Assembly: GCF_010726955.1 (NCBI RefSeq)
Contig: NZ_AP022603.1
Coordinates: forward strand, 124,001 to 188,000
DNA from: Mycolicibacterium fallax
Lineage (GTDB): Bacteria; Actinomycetota; Actinomycetes; Mycobacteriales; Mycobacteriaceae
DNA: 64,000 nt
Direction of reading: 5' to 3'
Shown here in pieces: positions 57,726 to 64,000 of this stretch (its first letter is position 1; every line of letters begins with the position of its first letter). Both the position numbers and the translations under genes were made by a program. The notes below the pieces were generated by a model. That model saw nothing but the letters and a program-made list of their open reading frames with translations. It ran no database searches and had not been told where the DNA came from.

Positions 57726-57985
57726 TTACTTCCCAGTAAGGAAGCCAGCAAACATTTGCTTGGTTGGGTCGCGGGGCTCGCCGCCTCGAGTGTGGCCGAA
57801 CACAATGCGGCTTCGTGCGGCCCGCGCGGGCGAAATCAAATTATAACGATTTGATAACGCAAGCGCTGTGAACTGCGCTGTTCTCCTTACTGAAGCGTAA
57901 CCACCTGCTTCCAGCAGCTTTGTCCGGTCAGTGTCAGGCGCGCCCGCGGCCGGTGGCGGCCTCGCGATCGGTTACCCATCCGTAG
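57726..57985. promoter_or_regulatory. fas promoter region with three TTAC-N6-GTAA sites (FasR-like)
   Basis: The 495-bp gap 57712-58206 carries no gene. TTACTTCCCAGTAA (57726-57739), TTACTGAAGCGTAA (57887-57900) and TTACCCATCCGTAG (57972-57985, one mismatch) share TTAC-N6-GTAA. FasR is known to activate fas through several operators in this promoter in mycobacteria; these three are candidates. AT-rich TTATAACGATTTGATAAC (57841-57858) and TTATGACACTCTTAGTAC near 58028 could hold -10 elements. Confidence 0.5.
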
Positions 57986-58206
57986 AACCCGCGAGTAACG
58001 ATTTCGCACGCAGAAATGTCGCGTTCCTTATGACACTCTTAGTACAGCTGCCCGGGGGCTTTCTGACCCGTCGGGCGGGACAGGCCACCGGCCGCCGACA
58101 CCCGCGGTTTCACCACCGGTGTCCGGCGCCTGGTTCAAGGACGAACCTGGTTCACGGATGAACCGCGGCCGACGACGACGCAGACAACCGCAGGGAGAGC
58201 GACAAG

Positions 58207-61200
58207 GTGACGATCCACGAGCACGGGCACGTTTCCATGAACGACGATGGCAGCGCCGCCGGGCACAGCTCCACCGGATCGAACTACGCACTGGTTGATC
58301 GACTGACCGCGGGGGAGCCCTACGCGGTCGGCTTCGGCGGCCAGGGCGCCCCGTGGCTGGAGACGCTGGAGGAACTGGTCTCCTCGGCCGGTATCGAGAC
58401 CGAGCTGGCCACCCTGGCCGGTGAGGCCGAGTTGCTGCTCGAGCCGGTCGCCAGCGAGCTGCTGGTGGTCCGTCCCATCGGATTCGAGCCGCTGGCCTGG
58501 GTCCGCGCGCTGGCCGCCGAGGAGCCGGTGCCCACCGCCAAGCAGCTGACCTCCGCCGCGGTCTCGCTGCCGGGTGTGCTGCTCACCCAGATCGCGGCCG
58601 TTCGCGCGCTGGCCCGCCAGGGCATGGATCTGGTCGCGCACCCGCCGGTGGCCGTCGTCGGCCACTCCCAGGGCGTGCTGGGGGTCGAATCGGTGCGCGC
58701 CGGCGGCAGCCAGGACGTCACGCTGCTGGCGCTGGCGCAGCTGATCGGCGCCGCCGGCACCCTGGTCGCGCGTCGCCGCGGTATTTCCGCGCTCGGCGAC
58801 AACCCGCCGATGGTGTCGGTGACCAACGCCGAGCCCGAGCGGATCCGTGCGCTGCTCGACGAGTTCGCCCAGGACGTGCGCACCGTGCTGCCCCCGGTGC
58901 TGTCCATCCGCAACGGGCGGCGCGCCATGGTCATCACCGGCACGCCCGAACAGCTGTCCCGCTTCGAGCTGTACTGCGAGCAGGTCGCCGACAAGGAGGC
59001 CGCCGAGCGGAAGAACAAGGTCCGCGGCGGTGCGGTCTTCGCCCCGGTCTTCGAGCCGGTGGAGGTGGAGGTCGGTTTCCACACCCCGCGGCTGGCCGGT
59101 GCCGTCGACATCGTGGTCGGCTGGGCCGCGGCGGTCGGCATCGACCTCGACCTGGCCCGGCGGATGACCGAGGCGCTGCTGATCGAGGAGGTCGACTGGG
59201 TCGACCAGATCGACACGGTGCACGCCGCAGGCGCACGCTGGATCCTCGACCTGGGCCCCGGAGACCTGCTGACCCGGATCACCGCCCCGGTGATCCGCGG
59301 CCTGGGCATCGGCGCCGTCCCGGCCGCCACCCGCGGCGGCCAGCGCAACCTGTTCACCATCGGTGCGGTGCCCGAGGTGGCCCGGCCGTGGAGCAGCTAC
59401 GCCCCGGCCGTCGTCGCGCTGCCGGACGGCTCGGTGAAGCTGTCCACCAAGTTCACCCGGCTGACCGGCCGGTCGCCGATCCTGCTGGCCGGCATGACGC
59501 CCACCACCGTCGACGCCGCGATCGTCGCCGCGGCCGCCAACGCCGGCCACTGGGCCGAGCTGGCCGGCGGCGGCCAGGTCACCGAGGAGATCTTCGACCG
59601 TCGGATCGCCGAGCTGAACACCCTGCTCGCGCCCGGCCGGGAGGTCCAGTTCAACTCGCTGTTCCTGGACCCCTACCTGTGGAAGCTGCAACTGGGCGGC
59701 AAGCGGCTGGTGCAGAAGGCCCGCCAGTCGGGCGCCCCGATCGACGGCGTCGTGGTCACCGCCGGCATCCCCGATCTGGAGGAAGCCGTCGCGCTGATCG
59801 AGGAGCTCAACGAGATCGGCATCAGCCACGTGGTGTTCAAGCCGGGCACCATCGACCAGATCCGGTCGGTCATCCGGATCGCCGCGGAGGTCCCGGGCAC
59901 CCCGGTCATCGCCCACATCGAGGGCGGCCGCGCCGGCGGCCACCACTCCTGGGAGGACCTCGACGACCTGCTCCTGAGCACCTACTCCGAGCTGCGCGGA
60001 CGGTCCAACCTGACGATCTGCGTCGGCGGCGGCATCGGCACCCCCGAGCGGGCCGCCGAATACCTGTCCGGCCGGTGGTCGCAGGCGCACGGCTACCCGC
60101 TGATGCCGGTCGACGGCATCCTGGTCGGCACCGCCGCGATGGCGACCCTGGAGGCCACCACCTCCCCGGCGGTCAAGCAACTGCTGGTCGACACCGTCGG
60201 CACCGATCAGTGGGTCGGGGCAGGCCAGGCCGCCGGAGGCATGGCCTCCGGGCGCAGCCAGCTCGGCGCCGACATCCACGAGATCGACAACACCGCCTCG
60301 CGCTGCGGGCGGCTGCTCGACGAGGTCGCCGGTGACGTCGACGCCGTGGCGGAGCGCCGCGACGAGATCATCGCCGCGATGGCCGACACCGCCAAGCCCT
60401 ACTTCGGCGATGTCGCCGACATGACCTATCTGCAGTGGCTGCGCCGCTACGTCGAGCTGGCGATCGGCGACGGCGACTCCACCGCCGACACCAAGTACGA
60501 CGACTCGCCGTGGCTCGATCGCACCTGGCGGGACCGCTTCCAGCGGATGCTGCAGCGCGCCGAGGCCCGGCTGGCGCCGGTGGACGCCGGCTCGATCGAC
60601 ACCAAGTTCGCCGACACCCCCGCCGGCGAGGCGCTGCTGGAGAACCCCGACCGCGCGCTGGCCGAGCTGCTGGTCGCCTACCCGGACGCCGGCGCGGTCA
60701 CGCTGCACCCGGCCGACGTGCCGTTCTTCGTCGAACTGTGCAAATCGCTGGGCAAGCCGGTCAACTTCGTCCCGGTGATCGACAAGGACGTGCGGCGCTG
60801 GTGGCGCAGTGACTCGCTGTGGCAGGCGCACGACGCCCGCTACTCCGCCGATCAGGTCTGCGTCATTCCGGGCACCGCCGCCGTCGCCGGCATCACTCGC
60901 GTCGACGAGCCGGTCGGGGAGCTGCTCGACCGGTTCGAGCAGGCCGCCATCGACGACACGCTGGCCGCCGGCGCGACCCCGACCCGGGTGCTGTCCCGGC
61001 TGGAGAACGTCACCGGACCGCTCGCGCTGGTGCTCTCGGCCCCCGACGTGCTGTGGGCCGGGCGGATCGCCACCAACCCGGTGCACCGGATCGCCGCGCC
61101 GCAGGACTGGCAGGTGCACGAGAACGGCACCGCCATCGAGCATCGCACCGGCGCCCGGCTGGCCGCCGACGGTGCGGCCGTGGTGCTGTCGGTGCCGCTG

Positions 61201-64000
61201 TCGGGCACCTGGATCGACATCGCCTTCACCCTGCCGCCGACCACGGTCGACGGCGGCGCGCCGGTGGTCTCGACCGCCGACGCGGCGACCGCGATGCGCG
61301 CGGTGCTGGCCATCGCCGCCGGGGTCGAGGGCCCCGACGCCCTGCCCCCGGTCGTCGACGGGTCCACCACCGTCACCGTCGGCTGGGACCCCGAGCGGGT
61401 CGCCGACCACACCGGGGTCACCGCGACCTTCGGCGCGCCGCTGGCGCCGACCCTGTCGGTGGTGCCCGATGCCCTGGTCGGCCGCTGCTGGCCCGCGGTG
61501 TTCGCCGCCATCGGCGCCGCGCACACCGACGTCGGCTTCCCGGTCGTCGAGGGCCTGCTGAGCCTGGTGCACCTCGACCACGCCGCCCGCCTGCTGGCGC
61601 CGCTGCCGGCCGAGCCGGCCCGGCTGACCGTCACCGCAACCGCCGGCGCGGCCTACGACACCGAGGTCGGCCGGGTGGTGCCCGTCGAGGTCACCGTGCG
61701 CGACGCCGACGCCCAGGTGCTGGCCGTGCTGGAGGAGCGCTTCGCCATTCGCGGGCGCACCGGTGCCGTCGAGCTGACCGACCCGGTCCGGGCCGGTGGC
61801 GCGGTGTCGGACAACGCCACCGACACCCCGCGCCGCCGGCGCCGCGACGTGATGCTGACCGCGCCGGTCGACATGCGCCCGTTCGCGGTGGTCTCCGGCG
61901 ACCACAACCCCATCCACACCGATTGGGCCGCCGCGCTGCTGGCCGGCCTGCCGGCGCCGATCGTGCACGGCATGTGGCTGTCGGCCGCCGCCCAGCACGT
62001 CGTCACCGCCACCGACGGCAAGCCGATCCCGCCGGCCAAGCTGCTGGGCTGGACCGCCCGCTTCCTCGGCATGGTCGCCCCCGGAGACGAGGTCGACTTC
62101 CGCGTCGACCGGGTCGGGGTGGACCTGGGCGGGGAGGTCCTGGAGATCTCCGCGCGGGTCGGCTCCGACCTGAAGATGTCGGCGACCGCGCGGCTGGCCG
62201 CGCCCAAGACCGTCTACGCCTTCCCCGGCCAGGGCATCCAGTCCAAGGGCATGGGCATGGACGTGCGGGCCCGCTCCAAGGCCGCGCGCAAGATCTGGGA
62301 CAGCGCCGACAAGTTCACCCGCGAGACGCTGGGCTTCTCGGTGCTGCACGTGGTCCGCGACAACCCGACCAGCCTGATCGCCGCCGGTGTGCACTACGAG
62401 CACCCCGAGGGCGTGCTGTACCTGACCCAGTTCACCCAGGTGGCGATGGCCACCACGGCCGCGGCGCAGGTCGCCGAGATGCGCGAGCAGGGCGCCTTCG
62501 TGGAGGGCGCCATCGCCTGCGGCCACTCCGTCGGCGAATACACCGCGCTGGCCTGCGTATCCGGTGTGATCGAGCTCGAAGGGCTGCTGGAGGCGGTGTT
62601 CCACCGCGGCTCCAAGATGCACGACATCGTGCCGCGCGACGAGCGGGGCCGGTCCAACTACCGGCTGGCCGCCATCCGGCCGTCCCAGATCGACCTCGAC
62701 GACGCCGACGTCACCGATTTCGTCGCCGAGATCGCCGAGCGCACCGGTGAGTTCCTGCAGATCGTGAACTTCAACCTGCGCGGCAGCCAGTACGCGATCG
62801 CCGGAACCGTCCGCGGCCTGGAGGAACTGGAGCGAGAGGTCGAGCGTCGTCGCGAGATCAGCGGCGGCAAGCGGTCGTTCATCCTGGTGCCCGGCATCGA
62901 CGTGCCGTTCCACTCCAGTGTGCTGCGGGTCGGCGTGGACGATTTCCGGCGCAGCCTGGAGCGCGTGCTGCCGCGGGACCGCGATCCGGAACTGGTGGTC
63001 GGGCGCTACGTTCCGAACCTGGTGCCCCGGCCGTTCACCCTGGACCGCGACTTCATCCAGGAGATCCGCGATCTGGTGCCGGCCGAGCCGCTCGACGAGA
63101 TCCTCGCCGACTACGACACCTGGCGTAACGAGCGGCCCAGCGATCTGATGCGCAAGGTTGTCATCGAGCTGCTGGCCTGGCAGTTCGCCAGCCCGGTGCG
63201 CTGGATCGAGACCCAGGACCTGCTGTTCATCGAGGAGGCCGCCGGCGGTCTCGGGGTGGAGCGGTTCGTCGAGATCGGCGTGAAGAACGCGCCGACCGTC
63301 GCCGGCCTGGCCACCAACACCCTCAAGCTGCCCGAGTTCGCCCACAGCACCGTCGAGGTGCTCAACGCCGAGCGCGATGCCGCGGTGCTGTTCGCCAACG
63401 ACACCGACCCGGAGCCGGAACCCGAGATCGAAGAGGCAGCTCCCGAAGCCGCCCCGGCCGCGGTGGCCGCGCCGGCACCGGCGGCCGCGCCGGCCGCCGG
63501 ATCCGGTGGCCCGCGCCCCGACGACATCACCTTCGATGCCGCCGATGCCACGGTCGGCCTGATCGCGCTGAGCGCCAAGATGCGCATCGACCAGATCGAG
63601 GGGCTGGACTCCATCGAGTCCATCACCGACGGTGCGTCCTCGCGTCGCAACCAGCTGCTGGTCGACCTGGGTTCCGAGCTGAACCTGGGTGCCATCGACG
63701 GTGCCGCCGAGGCGGATCTGGCTGGGCTCAAGGGACAGGTCAGCAAGCTGGCCCGCACCTACAAGCCGTTCGGCCCGGTGCTCTCCGACGCCATCAACGA
63801 TCAACTTCGTACGGTGTTCGGTCCGTCGGGCAAGCGCCCGGCGTACATCGCCGAGCGCGTTGCCAAGGTCTGGGAGCTGGGCCCGGGCTGGGCCAAGCAC
63901 GTCACCGCCGAGGTGGCGCTGGGTACCCGTGAGGGCAGCAGCGTCCGCGGCGGTGACCTGGGCGACCTGCACCCCGGCGCACTGCCGGACACCGCCGGCG
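58207..64000 (+). CDS. fas: Type I fatty acid synthase (FAS-I), N-terminal 1,931 residues (truncated by window)
   Basis: GTG 58207 begins VTIHEHGHVSMNDD, as in mycobacterial Fas, and the frame stays open to the window end with no frameshift. It builds C16-C26 acyl-CoAs in the cytosol. Order seen: acetyltransferase (Ser154 in GHSQG), enoyl reductase (LTGRSPILLAGMTPTTVDA onward), MaoC-like dehydratase (His1233 in SGDHNPIHTD), malonyl/palmitoyl transferase (Ser1441 in CGHSVGEY), then the ACP region with predicted phosphopantetheine Ser1811 in DGASSRRNQLLVDL. Ketoreductase and ketosynthase would follow outside the window. An antisense frame is open along almost all of it because of codon bias. 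Confidence 0.97.
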   Translation, partial: MTIHEHGHVSMNDDGSAAGHSSTGSNYALVDRLTAGEPYAVGFGGQGAPWLETLEELVSSAGIETELATLAGEAELLLEPVASELLVVRPIGFEPLAWVRALAAEEPVPTAKQLTSAAVSLPGVLLTQIAAVRALARQGMDLVAHPPVAVVGHSQGVLGVESVRAGGSQDVTLLALAQLIGAAGTLVARRRGISALGDNPPMVSVTNAEPERIRALLDEFAQDVRTVLPPVLSIRNGRRAMVITGTPEQLSRFELYCEQVADKEAAERKNKVRGGAVFAPVFEPVEVEVGFHTPRLAGAVDIVVGWAAAVGIDLDLARRMTEALLIEEVDWVDQIDTVHAAGARWILDLGPGDLLTRITAPVIRGLGIGAVPAATRGGQRNLFTIGAVPEVARPWSSYAPAVVALPDGSVKLSTKFTRLTGRSPILLAGMTPTTVDAAIVAAAANAGHWAELAGGGQVTEEIFDRRIAELNTLLAPGREVQFNSLFLDPYLWKLQLGGKRLVQKARQSGAPIDGVVVTAGIPDLEEAVALIEELNEIGISHVVFKPGTIDQIRSVIRIAAEVPGTPVIAHIEGGRAGGHHSWEDLDDLLLSTYSELRGRSNLTICVGGGIGTPERAAEYLSGRWSQAHGYPLMPVDGILVGTAAMATLEATTSPAVKQLLVDTVGTDQWVGAGQAAGGMASGRSQLGADIHEIDNTASRCGRLLDEVAGDVDAVAERRDEIIAAMADTAKPYFGDVADMTYLQWLRRYVELAIGDGDSTADTKYDDSPWLDRTWRDRFQRMLQRAEARLAPVDAGSIDTKFADTPAGEALLENPDRALAELLVAYPDAGAVTLHPADVPFFVELCKSLGKPVNFVPVIDKDVRRWWRSDSLWQAHDARYSADQVCVIPGTAAVAGITRVDEPVGELLDRFEQAAIDDTLAAGATPTRVLSRLENVTGPLALVLSAPDVLWAGRIATNPVHRIAAPQDWQVHENGTAIEHRTGARLAADGAAVVLSVPLSGTWIDIAFTLPPTTVDGGAPVVSTADAATAMRAVLAIAAGVEGPDALPPVVDGSTTVTVGWDPERVADHTGVTATFGAPLAPTLSVVPDALVGRCWPAVFAAIGAAHTDVGFPVVEGLLSLVHLDHAARLLAPLPAEPARLTVTATAGAAYDTEVGRVVPVEVTVRDADAQVLAVLEERFAIRGRTGAVELTDPVRAGGAVSDNATDTPRRRRRDVMLTAPVDMRPFAVVSGDHNPIHTDWAAALLAGLPAPIVHGMWLSAAAQHVVTATDGKPIPPAKLLGWTARFLGMVAPGDEVDFRVDRVGVDLGGEVLEISARVGSDLKMSATARLAAPKTVYAFPGQGIQSKGMGMDVRARSKAARKIWDSADKFTRETLGFSVLHVVRDNPTSLIAAGVHYEHPEGVLYLTQFTQVAMATTAAAQVAEMREQGAFVEGAIACGHSVGEYTALACVSGVIELEGLLEAVFHRGSKMHDIVPRDERGRSNYRLAAIRPSQIDLDDADVTDFVAEIAERTGEFLQIVNFNLRGSQYAIAGTVRGLEELEREVERRREISGGKRSFILVPGIDVPFHSSVLRVGVDDFRRSLERVLPRDRDPELVVGRYVPNLVPRPFTLDRDFIQEIRDLVPAEPLDEILADYDTWRNERPSDLMRKVVIELLAWQFASPVRWIETQDLLFIEEAAGGLGVERFVEIGVKNAPTVAGLATNTLKLPEFAHSTVEVLNAERDAAVLFANDTDPEPEPEIEEAAPEAAPAAVAAPAPAAAPAAGSGGPRPDDITFDAADATVGLIALSAKMRIDQIEGLDSIESITDGASSRRNQLLVDLGSELNLGAIDGAAEADLAGLKGQVSKLARTYKPFGPVLSDAINDQLRTVFGPSGKRPAYIAERVAKVWELGPGWAKHVTAEVALGTREGSSVRGGDLGDLHPGALPDTAG

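Noticed and set aside
60819..62750. A long (+) open frame inside fas in another phase, suggesting a frameshift
   Set aside because: The fas frame itself stays open and family-like on both sides and through this stretch, including the dehydratase motif SGDHNPIHTD and the transferase motif CGHSVGEY.
58135..63972. A 1,945-codon open frame on the (-) strand
   Set aside because: It is antisense to fas, whose (+) frame matches the family throughout; the translation is low-complexity, and such mirrors are a known effect of high third-position GC.

Overview
The window is high-GC actinobacterial DNA, almost certainly from a Mycobacterium sensu lato (probably a fast grower). The evidence is a complete yrbEA-yrbEB-mceA-F operon, three orphan Mce-associated membrane proteins, a type I fatty acid synthase preceded by a relic of its usual Rv2525c-type neighbour, a mycofactocin-type SDR, and many CoA/P450 catabolic genes. 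I see no rRNA, tRNA, CRISPR array, prophage or insertion sequence.

Layout. 1-2360: the end of an aldehyde dehydrogenase gene and a CaiB-type CoA transferase. 2599-12083: an eight-gene mce lipid-importer operon whose genes mostly overlap by 1-4 nt, closed by a perfect hairpin terminator. 12084-15044: a 56-bp tandem repeat, three small secreted proteins plus a fourth facing them, and one Mce-associated protein. 15209-19397: an acyl-CoA ligase and an SDR facing a KstD-like flavoprotein. 19414-31775: an IclR regulator divergent from an eleven-gene (+) catabolic operon. That operon carries an MhpC-like hydrolase, an MhpA-like hydroxylase, an MhpB extradiol dioxygenase, a second KstD-like dehydrogenase, an LLM monooxygenase, two SDRs, a cyclase-family protein, an FMN reductase and two more hydrolases. 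31825-33986: TetR-ferredoxin-P450. 33991-38694: a (-) operon of APH-like kinase, SDR, acyl-CoA dehydrogenase, TetR and quinone oxidoreductase. 39040-43600: amidohydrolase, crotonase and a double CoA transferase. 43655-47051: an SDR and two P450s, divergent from a TetR. 47943-51269: amidohydrolase, FadD3-like ligase and a duplicated-domain protein. 51281-52851: two more Mce-associated proteins. 53150-55884: a degenerate ABC ATPase with a YhgE/Pip membrane protein. 55888-57711: an MFS transporter and the contracted Rv2525c-like gene. 58207-end: fas, truncated by the window.

Inferred logic: the Mce system imports a hydrophobic, probably alicyclic or steroid-like compound. P450s and SDRs oxidise it, KstD-like flavoproteins may desaturate a ring until it becomes phenolic, MhpA/MhpB/MhpC-type enzymes would hydroxylate, cleave and hydrolyse that ring, and CoA ligases, CoA transferases, the acyl-CoA dehydrogenase and the crotonase would handle the acids. 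The substrate cannot be read from sequence.

Most interesting signals: (i) the coupling of a KstD-like enzyme with an MhpABC-type meta-cleavage set in one operon; (ii) a shared GAGAAT-N3-ATTCTC operator, twice as a two-site array with identical spacing; (iii) an APH-kinase/ACAD operon resembling split ACAD10/11; (iv) an in-frame contracted Rv2525c homologue beside fas; (v) a degenerate ABC ATPase paired with YhgE/Pip; (vi) a VNTR-like repeat running into a stop codon.
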